A stretch of DNA of 16,740 nucleotides from JBBQXY01 sp051004815. Its GTDB lineage: Bacteria > Chloroflexota > Ktedonobacteria > Ktedonobacterales > Ktedonobacteraceae. Below are positions 1 to 7,012 of the stretch, piece after piece; within the stretch, counting starts at the first letter, position 1, and every line of letters starts with the position of its first letter. Where the stretch lies: contig JBPCJY010000266.1 in assembly GCA_051004815.1 (NCBI GenBank), positions 1-16,740 on the forward strand. Reading direction: 5' to 3'. The position numbers were made by a program, and so were the translations under genes. Under the pieces are notes generated by a model. That model saw only the letters and a program-made list of their open reading frames with translations, ran no database searches and had not been told where the DNA came from.

Positions 1-206
1 GGAGAGGGGTTGTGGTGGGGGTGGCTGAAAAACGTGTTGGGGGGCCAAACGGAGCGGTTCTTCGGGAAAACAAGAGGGACCCCCAGGACCACTCTCCAGT
101 CCACTCACGGGACGCCTTATCTCCAAATATCTGAAGGCCCGGCACTGCACCTGGCAGGTGAAAGGTAGGGCCCGATTTATCGGCCATCGTCTTCAAAAAA
201 GTCATC
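1..206. other. Left-edge stretch without a confident gene
   Basis: This lies downstream of the aminotransferase gene. A plus-strand frame is open from base 1 to a TAG at 166-168 (about 55 codons), and a minus-strand frame is open from an ATG at 187 off the left edge (about 62 codons). Neither has a recognisable motif or a good ribosome binding site, and the two overlap, so at most one is real. A small imperfect hairpin (CCGAT at 172-176, ATCGG at 179-183) sits just past the aminotransferase stop but lacks a T-run, so I do not call it a terminator. Confidence 0.3.
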
Positions 207-1385
207 CTACCTTACCCTTGACCTATCAATAACCTCTGCCAGAATACATATCCCCGTCTCAATTTCCCCAGGCGCGGCACAACTAAAGGCCAGGCGCAAA
301 TTATGCTCGCCCTCCACAGCCGTCACAAAGAAACCTTCCCCTGCCGCTACCAACACCCCTTCTTGCAGAGCCAACCGTTTGACATCTTGCGCGAAAACAT
401 TCTCTGGCAAACTCAGCCAGATGAAAAAACCACCCGCCGGGCGCGTCCATCCCACATCAGTAGGCATGTATTGTTCCAGGGCGGCTAGCGCGACATTACA
501 ACGCGTCTTGTAAAGTGACCGCAGATTCACTATATGCGTCTCCCAATGTCCGCTCAGACAATACTCAGCAACAATGTTTGCCACGAACGGGTTTGCGCCA
601 CCTCCCATTTGTGTCGTCCCACAGTTGACACAGCGTTGAATGTCGTCCTCCGCACCGAGCAACCATCCAAGTCGCAATCCCGGTGCCAGTGTTTTCGAGA
701 AACTCCCAATGCTCAACACCTGCTTGCCTTGCGCCAGAGCATAGAAGCTACCAGGTACCACTCCCTCAGTCACTCCCTCAAAAGAGAGGTCGCGATACAC
801 ATCATCCTCCACAATCAAGAAGCCATAGGTTCGAGCCAGCCCGATAATCTCCCTGCGCCTTGCTTCCGATAACGTACTACCCGTCGGGTTATGAAAATTC
901 GGCACAGTATACAGGAAGCTGGGAGATTTGCCATTCGCACTGAGATGTGCTACCTGTTTTTCCAATTCCCTTGGAATGAGTCCGTCCTCATCCATGGGAA
1001 TAGAGCACAACTCGATCTGATGATCCCGAAAAATATGCATCGCATCCACATAAGTTGGTGCCTCTACCAGCACCACTCCCCCCGCTCTGGCATACAGCCG
1101 TGCGACCATATCTACCGCGTGCGTCGAGCCTCCTACCACCATCAGGTTCCCAGAGTGAAGAGAGAGACCCTGTTCTCGCTTGATTTTTTCTACCAGAAAT
1201 TTGATCAGGCTCTGCGTTCCCTGCTCTGGCCCATACTGGAGTGCCGTATAGACTTGCGGCGAACTTATCACACGTTGCATGGCATGGAGCAGTTCAGGCG
1301 TAAGCAGCGTCGCCGGGTCTGGATGACCAAGCATCAGTGGAATGGTATTTTCCGTCATTCCTTGCGGTAAATCCTGTGCGGTCAT
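207..1385 (-). CDS. PLP-dependent aminotransferase, fold type I (2-aminoadipate/aromatic aminotransferase-like)
   Basis: This 392-residue cytosolic enzyme should move an amino group between an amino acid and a 2-oxo acid using pyridoxal phosphate. Visible class I/II landmarks are YGPEQGTQSL near 51-60 (N-terminal substrate region), PNFHNPTG at 162-169 (cofactor-ring asparagine), EDDVY at 193-197 (aspartate to the pyridine nitrogen) and SFSKTLAPGLRLGW with the Schiff-base lysine at 231; an arginine in NLRLAFSCA near the C-terminus would bind the substrate carboxylate. Length and motifs match the family related to the MocR catalytic half (LysN/Aro8 type), without a GntR DNA-binding domain. The ATG overlaps the stop of the upstream glycine oxidase-like gene by one base (TAATG), so translation is probably coupled; an ATG ten codons inside has its AGGA too close to be preferred. 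Substrate cannot be read from sequence. Confidence 0.9.
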   Translation of the reverse strand: MTAQDLPQGMTENTIPLMLGHPDPATLLTPELLHAMQRVISSPQVYTALQYGPEQGTQSLIKFLVEKIKREQGLSLHSGNLMVVGGSTHAVDMVARLYARAGGVVLVEAPTYVDAMHIFRDHQIELCSIPMDEDGLIPRELEKQVAHLSANGKSPSFLYTVPNFHNPTGSTLSEARRREIIGLARTYGFLIVEDDVYRDLSFEGVTEGVVPGSFYALAQGKQVLSIGSFSKTLAPGLRLGWLLGAEDDIQRCVNCGTTQMGGGANPFVANIVAEYCLSGHWETHIVNLRSLYKTRCNVALAALEQYMPTDVGWTRPAGGFFIWLSLPENVFAQDVKRLALQEGVLVAAGEGFFVTAVEGEHNLRLAFSCAAPGEIETGICILAEVIDRSRVR

Positions 1386-2554
1386 TATTGGATGCTCTTT
1401 TCACTATCACCGTTATCTATACCCGTTCCGTTCTCCATGAAGCGTTCGATTCCGAATGGCCGAATCAACTCCGCTATGTGTCCGCTAGTGATCAACTCCG
1501 CTATCGTCTTGCCCGTAATCGCACTCAATTCGAAGCCGCCTGCACCATGGCCGGTTGCCAGGATAACATTCTCCCAGCCGGGTGCTTTGCCAAGAATGGG
1601 ATACGAATCCGGCGACCATGGGCGCAGTCCTGACCAGATATTGGCTAGCGCGGCATGCTCAAGTTCAGGCACCAGTTGGATAGCATGAGAGAGCAGCCAG
1701 TTGAGACCGCCCGCTGTATTGCTTTTATCGAACCCCACCTGCTCAACCGTAGCCCCCACATAAATCGTGTTATCAACTTTGGGTACGAGGTAAAGCTCCC
1801 GCCCAAAGATCGTATGCTTGAGTGGCGTAGCTGGCTGTCGCAGCGAAAGAATCTGTCCGCGAGCAGGAACAACAGGAATAGGCAAACCTAACCAATTTCC
1901 GCTTTGCGCTGACCACGCCCCTGCTGCGATCACCACACGACTACATGCTATCGTCTCTCCCGTCGCTGTCTGTATACCTATGACCTTGCCAGCATTTTGC
2001 TGAAAACCAGTCACCTCCGTATGTTCAGAGATATGTGCGCCCAATTTTCTGGCAGCCTCTGCATAGGCTCGCGTCATCAAACGCGGCCTGATACTTGCCG
2101 CGTGTGGGATGTAAAGGGCGGCTTCGATTGCCGGATGCAGCACCGGCTCATACTGGTGAACTTCATCTCCTCTTAACCATTTGGCCTCTGTTCCTTGCGC
2201 TTGCCAGGCCTCCGCGTACCGCTGCCACCTGGATTGCTCGTCCGCGTTCGTCACCACATGCAAAGAGCCGGTTCGCTGATATTCGACCTGCACTCCGCTC
2301 ACCGCTTCAATTTCCGCGATAAGATCAGCAGTGATAGACCAGCTTGCCAAAAAGAGGTCTGCCCCCACCTTTGGCCCAGTCAGTACTCCCGTTGGAGCCA
2401 GCAGACCGGCAGCAGCACTAGAAGCCTCGGCTGCGATCTCCTCTCGTTCAACCACCCTGACCTGGACGCCAGCTTTGCTCAAATGGTACGCGATAGAGCA
2501 GCCTATGACACCCCCACCAATAATAACGACATCCGTTGCTTGCTTCATACTCAT
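1385..2554 (-). CDS. thiO: FAD-dependent glycine oxidase (ThiO-like), DAO family
   Basis: This 389-residue flavoprotein of the D-amino-acid oxidase fold begins with a dinucleotide-binding GGGVIG (13-18) in VVIIGGGVIGCSIAYHL, has the acidic ribose-binding residue in VVERE (about 35-39) and the ASSAAAGLLAP segment typical of ThiO, and ends with GLRPWSPDSYP (Arg311, the position that binds the substrate carboxylate in glycine oxidases) and ATGHGAGGFELS near the flavin. Known ThiO proteins oxidise glycine to dehydroglycine for the thiamine thiazole ring. No thiS, thiG or TPP riboswitch is seen here; the partner gene is an aminotransferase, so an oxidase for glycine or another small amine with a non-thiamine job is possible. 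The ATG at 2554 is preceded by GGAGGAG with a 7-base spacer, which fixes the start. It is the first gene of a two-gene operon. Confidence 0.85.
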   Translation of the reverse strand: MSMKQATDVVIIGGGVIGCSIAYHLSKAGVQVRVVEREEIAAEASSAAAGLLAPTGVLTGPKVGADLFLASWSITADLIAEIEAVSGVQVEYQRTGSLHVVTNADEQSRWQRYAEAWQAQGTEAKWLRGDEVHQYEPVLHPAIEAALYIPHAASIRPRLMTRAYAEAARKLGAHISEHTEVTGFQQNAGKVIGIQTATGETIACSRVVIAAGAWSAQSGNWLGLPIPVVPARGQILSLRQPATPLKHTIFGRELYLVPKVDNTIYVGATVEQVGFDKSNTAGGLNWLLSHAIQLVPELEHAALANIWSGLRPWSPDSYPILGKAPGWENVILATGHGAGGFELSAITGKTIAELITSGHIAELIRPFGIERFMENGTGIDNGDSEKSIQ

Positions 2555-2561
2555 TGTGATG

Positions 2562-2580
2562 CTCCTCCAACCTTATTGTA
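2562..2580 (-). promoter_or_regulatory. Shine-Dalgarno and candidate extended -10 of the thiO operon
   Basis: Reading the minus strand, TGCTACAAT (TACAAT at 2580-2575 preceded by TG and one base) resembles an extended -10 element, and GGAGGAG at 2568-2562 is a strong ribosome binding site. The predicted transcript start would fall almost on the ribosome site, so the real promoter may lie further upstream; only the ribosome binding site is secure. Confidence 0.35.
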
Positions 2581-2606
2581 GCATCAATATGTTTAGCTGT
2601 GCTGAG

Positions 2607-2633
2607 TACCCGCACGCTTTGTTGTTGCGGGTA
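2607..2633. repeat. 8-bp perfect inverted repeat in thiO leader region
   Basis: TACCCGCA at 2607-2614 and TGCGGGTA at 2626-2633 form a perfect stem with an 11-base loop, about 50 bases upstream of the thiO start codon. No T-run follows on either strand, so it is not an intrinsic terminator. It could be an operator or a leader hairpin. Confidence 0.55.
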
Positions 2634-2650
2634 ACGCTATAGGAGACTAC

Positions 2651-2703
2651 GTGACATTTGGGACTTTGTGACACTTGTGACACTTTTTTTTGATGTCACA
2701 AAG
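2651..2703. repeat. GTGACA repeat cluster with 10-bp inverted repeat
   Basis: GTGACA occurs at 2651-2656, and a perfect 9-base tandem repeat TTGTGACAC occupies 2666-2674 and 2675-2683. The first of these also forms a perfect 10-bp inverted repeat: CTTTGTGACA (2664-2673) with TGTCACAAAG (2694-2703), the arm starts being 30 bases apart, about three helical turns. An eight-T run separates the arms. The layout looks like a protein-binding site cluster about 100-150 bp upstream of the thiO-like gene; the T-run lies inside the loop, so a terminator is unlikely. Confidence 0.5.
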
Positions 2704-2805
2704 GAAGAGGATGTTGGTAGTAGAGGGTCCAAGGTGTAGCCTTGTGTTAACATAGCAATAGTGTACCATGTTTTTGGGTAGCAAGCAAGGAAAACGATTT
2801 GTTTT

Positions 2806-2890
2806 TGCCATACGTATTCTAAGGTAGGTACGCCGATGCGTATGGCATCCCTGGGGGCATGGAGGTCACACGCATCGACGCAGCCCCCAG
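2806..2890. repeat. Three long, partly mutually exclusive inverted repeats
   Basis: Stem A pairs 2806-2818 with 2835-2847 (13 pairs, the inner four including two G-T). Stem B pairs CGATGCGT (2834-2841) with ACGCATCG (2870-2877), competing with A for the same bases. Stem C pairs CTGGGGGC (2851-2858) with GCCCCCAG (2883-2890) and encloses the distal arm of B. The block starts 19 bases beyond the stop of the aminoglycoside kinase gene, so it would be its 3' untranslated region if transcribed from the minus strand. No T-run follows any stem. Confidence 0.55.
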
Positions 2891-2909
2891 ATTGGTGAAT
2901 ATGTTCCCC

Positions 2910-3821
2910 TTAGACTTTGATCTCCGCCATTAGCGCGGAGAAAGCCATCGTCTCGTCCGAAACATAACCGGAATCCTCAATCCCCCACCATACCGACAGC
3001 ACCCCCTGCGCCAACCCCCAATTACGTATCCTTACGCGATCAAGCTCAAGCTCCTCGGCCAACTGATCCACCCGGCGAGCAAGCACGCGCCGAGGCTGCG
3101 CGGCTGCAAACACCCGTGCAAGCGCATTACGCAACAACGCCCCCGTCTCATAGGCCGGTTCCCCCACCAATCCTTTGGGGTCAATCGCCAGCCATGGTTG
3201 CCGTCTGGCCATCAAGATATTGTCATGGTGCAAATCGCCATGCAACAGCATCGGCTCAGCCATCGAAGCACTGAGTTCAGCAAAAAGCGTCTCCGCCTCC
3301 TCAAGCAGCCTCGGTGGAAAAGGGCCACTTCCACCGCCAAAGTGTTTCCGCAAACGCCCAAAACCTCTTCCCCAATCAAAGACCGTTGGAAAGGGATGCC
3401 CTGCGGACACAGGTCGCCACACTTGCCGCATCACGCTTGCCGCCACAGCCGTCGCCTGCTCATCATCTTCCACGCCCAGCAAAGTCGTACCTGGCTGCAA
3501 ACATTCCATCAACAGCACCGCGTCCTCCACCTCACACTCCAAAAACTGTACCATGCCATGCCCATCAAAGAGCCGTAAAGCCTCTACCTGTAGCGGAAAC
3601 TCATCGCCTGCATACACCTTCACAATCACTGCCGTCCCATCCGTTCTCACCGCCGGAGCCACATAGTTAAACGACAGATTAGCAAACGGCGCACCAACCG
3701 TCAGCCCCCACCGTTGCTCACAGCGCGTCAAAATAGCAGACAACCGCCCAAGCCATTCACGCCCTCTCTCTGCATGCATCACCACTATTTCACGAGCAAA
3801 ATCATCAGGAATAACAAACAT
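2910..3821 (-). CDS. APH(6)-type aminoglycoside phosphotransferase (streptomycin kinase-like)
   Basis: This 303-residue kinase-fold protein should transfer phosphate from ATP to a hydroxyl of an aminocyclitol or related small molecule. It shows the N-lobe lysine in VIVKVY (Lys68), the Brenner catalytic loop LLHGDLHHDNIL (Asp196, Asn201) and IDPKGLVGEPAYE (metal-binding Asp214), which is the signature of the APH(6)/hydroxyurea kinase family that includes streptomycin 6-phosphotransferases. The frame is open upstream to 3986, but the start at 3821 is chosen because AGGAGA lies 8-10 bases before this ATG and the 55 extra residues (Cys/Arg rich) match nothing in the family. It is divergent from the solenoid gene at 4042. 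Chromosomal members often act on unknown substrates, so antibiotic resistance is an inference only. Confidence 0.87.
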   Translation of the reverse strand: MFVIPDDFAREIVVMHAERGREWLGRLSAILTRCEQRWGLTVGAPFANLSFNYVAPAVRTDGTAVIVKVYAGDEFPLQVEALRLFDGHGMVQFLECEVEDAVLLMECLQPGTTLLGVEDDEQATAVAASVMRQVWRPVSAGHPFPTVFDWGRGFGRLRKHFGGGSGPFPPRLLEEAETLFAELSASMAEPMLLHGDLHHDNILMARRQPWLAIDPKGLVGEPAYETGALLRNALARVFAAAQPRRVLARRVDQLAEELELDRVRIRNWGLAQGVLSVWWGIEDSGYVSDETMAFSALMAEIKV

Positions 3822-3980
3822 ATTCAATCTTCTCCTACCACAAGCGTACCCAATCCTGACCCGAAAAACAATCCTTGTTCCCCTGGGCAGAATTTGCCGC
3901 CCAACCAACAAAAAATATTTGACCCCACACCCCATCAGAACGTAAAATAACCACACGTTCAACTTGCCCAAACCTGCTAG

Positions 3981-4009
3981 CAGCACCTAAAGCCAAATTA
4001 GAGTATAAA
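3981..4009 (+). promoter_or_regulatory. Candidate promoter for the solenoid-protein gene
   Basis: TATAAA at 4004-4009 is a good -10-like hexamer 33 bases before the chosen ATG. No convincing -35 hexamer is present 17 bases upstream, so support is weak. Confidence 0.3.
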
Positions 4010-4041
4010 AGAGATTGAAGAAAACAGGAGATTTTACCATC

Positions 4042-5538
4042 ATGGCGAACATAGCATCGAACCTGGAACAGCTTAGCAAAGAGCAACTGATCTCACTAAT
4101 GGTGCAAATGGTGCAGCTCTACCCCGATTTAGAAGAACTCATTAAGACTATTCCCTCTGCGGCCGCGAAACAACAACGCATACCTCTCAATGCGGCACTA
4201 TTTCGCCGTCAGATCGCCGAAATTTTCGCGAACACCGAACGCGATAGCTGGGGTTCGGAAGGCAGAGCAGCGGAACCGCTTTTGCGCATTGTGGCTATCG
4301 CTGATAATTATGTCAAGCAAGGAGATTATACCGCCGCTACAACCCTCTATGAACTGGTCATTACCGGCATCATAGATAACTATGACACCTTCCGTTGGCA
4401 CGCTTATGAGGGTGATCTTGACGATGTCGTCAAAGATTGTGTTAATGGCCTGGGAGAGAGCTTGAAAAATGAACAGGCTACTTCTGTGCGCGAAAAGATC
4501 ATCCAAACACTTTATTCTGTATACGACTTTGACACAGGTCTCGAAAACGATGAACCAGTCATGAGCCGCAAAGTACCTACCTTGCTGGTCAGATATACCA
4601 CGCCAGCAGAACGAGTAACGATTGCCAGTTGGGTACGTGAAGCGTTCGATTATGACGTCGATTGGCATGCAGACGATCTGGGTGATAACTACAACGAATT
4701 TTTGCTGGGATTAGAAGCCGACACCATCGATGACGAAACCTTCCTCCGCATCGCCCACGAGACGGAAAGCTACAATCACCTGATAGACCGCCTGCTAAAA
4801 TTAAGGCGGCTAGACGAAGCAATGCAGGAAGCAAAACAGGTTGATAATTACGACATACTGGAGATAGCGGACATTTTCAGCCAGCATGGACACGAGGATG
4901 TAGCCGAACAATTGATACTGGAGCGAGTCAAAAAGCATAGCGATACCGACCTCCTGCACTGGCTGAAAAAACGTTACGAGGACAGGGGTGATACAGCAGC
5001 AGTGCTAGACATGGCGCAACGTATTTTCCGAGCGTATCCAATGTTAGGCACCTTAGAAGGTTATCAGGAAATTCGCGAGCTTGCCAAAAATCTTAATCGT
5101 TGGGAAGCAGTACAAACCGAGTTACTGACATTTCTAACAAAAGAGAAGAATTATACCCTCCTGATCAAAATCGCGCTTGACGAGAAGCAGATTGATAAAG
5201 CTATAGCTTTGCTCCAATCCCAGAAAAAACCTGCTGCCGGGACTGTAGCCCCTTACGGAAATAATATATCAAGCAGTGTTGCCATCGAAGTTGCGCAAGC
5301 GGCTGAGGAAAGAGACCCCCTTGTATCCTTGGAAATCTACCAACGCTACGTTGAAAAACTGATCGCTGATCGCGGTCGCGGAAATTACCAGGTAGCGTGC
5401 CAACACCTCAAGCGCGTGCGTCACCTCTACCAAACCATGGGCAAAAGTGAGCTGTGGACAGACTATATCACTACCATCCGTGATAAGAACCGCAACCTAC
5501 CAGCCTTAAAGGATGAATTAGCGTTGGCAAAATTATAA
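4042..5538 (+). CDS. Alpha-solenoid protein resembling the C-terminal part of SWIM zinc-finger proteins
   Basis: The 498-residue product is predicted to be almost entirely helical, acidic and soluble. The N-terminus (LSKEQLISLMVQMV, PDLEELI) resembles the short helical linker found after the zinc finger in bacterial SWIM proteins. The C-terminal half carries TPR-like pairs (YNHLIDRLLKLRRLDEAMQ, LILERVKKHSDTDLLHWLKK, YTLLIKIALDEKQIDKAIAL) and finishes with SLEIYQRYVEKLIADRGR, YQVACQHLKRVRHLY and LPALKDELALAKL, the ending I associate with SWIM-family proteins. No CxC...CxH zinc ligands exist; there are only two cysteines. The role is unknown; helical repeats suggest a scaffold. The start at ATG 4042 is supported by AGGAG at 4026-4030; a TTG at 4015 keeps the frame open but lacks a binding site. 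The next gene follows after 47 bases and may be cotranscribed. Confidence 0.8.
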   Translation: MANIASNLEQLSKEQLISLMVQMVQLYPDLEELIKTIPSAAAKQQRIPLNAALFRRQIAEIFANTERDSWGSEGRAAEPLLRIVAIADNYVKQGDYTAATTLYELVITGIIDNYDTFRWHAYEGDLDDVVKDCVNGLGESLKNEQATSVREKIIQTLYSVYDFDTGLENDEPVMSRKVPTLLVRYTTPAERVTIASWVREAFDYDVDWHADDLGDNYNEFLLGLEADTIDDETFLRIAHETESYNHLIDRLLKLRRLDEAMQEAKQVDNYDILEIADIFSQHGHEDVAEQLILERVKKHSDTDLLHWLKKRYEDRGDTAAVLDMAQRIFRAYPMLGTLEGYQEIRELAKNLNRWEAVQTELLTFLTKEKNYTLLIKIALDEKQIDKAIALLQSQKKPAAGTVAPYGNNISSSVAIEVAQAAEERDPLVSLEIYQRYVEKLIADRGRGNYQVACQHLKRVRHLYQTMGKSELWTDYITTIRDKNRNLPALKDELALAKL

Positions 5539-5585
5539 ATGGCCACAATAGCTTTGAGTTCCAACAAATAGAAATGAGGCAAGCA

Positions 5586-6047
5586 ATGACACGTTACTTC
5601 GAGGATTTTCATATTGGCGATACCTTTGACCTGGGCAGCACTTCGGCAACGCAAGAAGAGATCATCGCCTTCGCCCAGCAATTTGACCCACAACCGTTTC
5701 ACACGGATCCAGAGCAAGCAAAGCACTCAGCCTTTGGCACGCTTGTAGCCAGTGGTTGGCATACCGTCTCCCTGTTCATGCGCCTGCTGGTCGATGGACT
5801 CATCAATGAGACCATAAGCCTGGGTTCTCCCGGCGTAGACGAGGTACGTTGGCGACATCCCGTTCATCCAGATGAAATCCTGCATGGACGCTTTACAGTG
5901 CTAGACCGCAAAACATCCAAAAGCAGAACAAATCTCGGTATCATCCGCTCCAGATGCGAACTGCTGAATTCCGCGGACGAGGTAATCATGAGCCTGGAAG
6001 GCACACACTTCTTTGGCCGACGACCACCCTCTATCGTCCTTGCTTGA
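5586..6047 (+). CDS. MaoC family (hot-dog fold) dehydratase / (R)-specific enoyl-CoA hydratase
   Basis: This 153-residue single hot-dog domain protein has the hydratase motif IIAFAQQFDPQPFHTD, with the probable catalytic pair Asp34 and His39, followed by FGTLVASGWHT, a segment conserved in MaoC-like enzymes. Family members hydrate 2-enoyl-CoA thioesters to (R)-3-hydroxyacyl-CoA in beta-oxidation, polyhydroxyalkanoate supply or mesaconyl/crotonyl-CoA type reactions; which one applies cannot be told. The ATG at 5586 is preferred to an in-frame ATG at 5574 because GAGG (5576-5579) sits six bases before it. The gene follows the solenoid gene on the same strand and its last 17 bases overlap the end of the convergent hydrolase gene. 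Confidence 0.9.
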   Translation: MTRYFEDFHIGDTFDLGSTSATQEEIIAFAQQFDPQPFHTDPEQAKHSAFGTLVASGWHTVSLFMRLLVDGLINETISLGSPGVDEVRWRHPVHPDEILHGRFTVLDRKTSKSRTNLGIIRSRCELLNSADEVIMSLEGTHFFGRRPPSIVLA

Positions 6048-6894
6048 CCGGCACATCGAATGTATATGTCTCACCACGGTTGATATACTTGACCTTCTTA
6101 GTCAGACCTGCTGAAGCCACCGCTTTCTGAAAATCTTCCAGTGACGACTTAAAGACCGGGTAATCATTATAATGCACTGGTATCGCCACGCGAGGAGCGA
6201 TAAGCTTGATCGCTTGCACACCTTGCTTCGCATCCATTGTCAGCATAACACCCATGATTTTTGTGCCGCCCAGGTGCAACACCGCCATATCAATCCCAGG
6301 ATAGCGGCGGGGAATCTCTTTCAAGTCCTTATTCAGCAGCGTATCCCCGCTAATATACAGGCGCAATGTCGTTATACCTGCCGGTGCCTGAAACTCAAGC
6401 ATACTCCCCATGACAGGCGGCAGGAGATGAGTAAGCGGACCAGGTGCGTGCCTTGCTGGCATCGACGTAATGCGCAAGAGAGCATCTCCCTTGACCGTCG
6501 TCAGCGTCTCCCAGGTCTTCAGTGGATACGTCGCTCTGAATCCTTTCCCTTTAAGCGCGTGCGCCGCCTGCGCTGTCGTTACAATCGGCACAAATTTACT
6601 CAGCTTGCGCTGCACCACACGGTCAAAGTGATCCTCGTGCATATGAGAAAGGACAACGAGGTCAAACGCAGGCAAATCCTTGATAGCGATAGCAGGATCG
6701 GTCAGTCGCTTTGCACGCATCCCATACCCCAGATGCACATGCTCTCCTTGATGCAGGAAGTTGGGATCAGTTAAAATCGTGAAACCAGCATAACGCAACA
6801 GCACAGTTGCGGTACCAATAAAGAAGATAGAACCGTGTCTAAGATCGGGTTTACTCTCAGCAACAGGTAAAACGAGCTCTCTTACAAACTCCAT
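6031..6894 (-). CDS. Metallo-beta-lactamase-fold hydrolase, UlaG-like
   Basis: The 287-residue protein carries the complete metal-binding set of the UlaG/YtnP-type branch: SIFFIGTATVLLRYAGF and ILTDPNF near the start, the zinc motif LSHMHEDHFD (HxHxDH), SMPARHAPG (third-site histidine), YISGDTLL (bridging aspartate) and IPVHYNDYPVF (terminal histidine). Such enzymes hydrolyse lactones, phosphodiesters or N-acyl phospholipids; UlaG itself opens ascorbate-6-phosphate lactone, but no ascorbate genes are nearby, so the substrate is open. No signal peptide is visible. The ATG at 6894 has AGAGG about ten bases upstream; an in-frame ATG at 6912 has none. The 3' end overlaps the MaoC gene tail-to-tail by 17 bp, leaving no room for a separate terminator. 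Confidence 0.88.
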   Translation of the reverse strand: MEFVRELVLPVAESKPDLRHGSIFFIGTATVLLRYAGFTILTDPNFLHQGEHVHLGYGMRAKRLTDPAIAIKDLPAFDLVVLSHMHEDHFDRVVQRKLSKFVPIVTTAQAAHALKGKGFRATYPLKTWETLTTVKGDALLRITSMPARHAPGPLTHLLPPVMGSMLEFQAPAGITTLRLYISGDTLLNKDLKEIPRRYPGIDMAVLHLGGTKIMGVMLTMDAKQGVQAIKLIAPRVAIPVHYNDYPVFKSSLEDFQKAVASAGLTKKVKYINRGETYTFDVPVKQGR

Positions 6895-7012
6895 GCTCGT
6901 ACTTCCTCTCATTTTGATGCTCTACAACATCTGTTTGCGAAAACACTCTCATGTTTGACACGCTACATCTATATGTGAGTTTCAATGTATTTGAGCCGAT
7001 AAACCCTTCATT

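Noticed and set aside
2555..2660. TPP riboswitch upstream of the thiO-like gene
   Set aside because: The conserved THI-box blocks (CUGAGA, ACCUGAUC) are absent; only a simple hairpin is present.
2664..2703. Possible intrinsic terminator (strong inverted repeat with eight Ts)
   Set aside because: The T-run lies inside the loop, not after the stem, on either strand.
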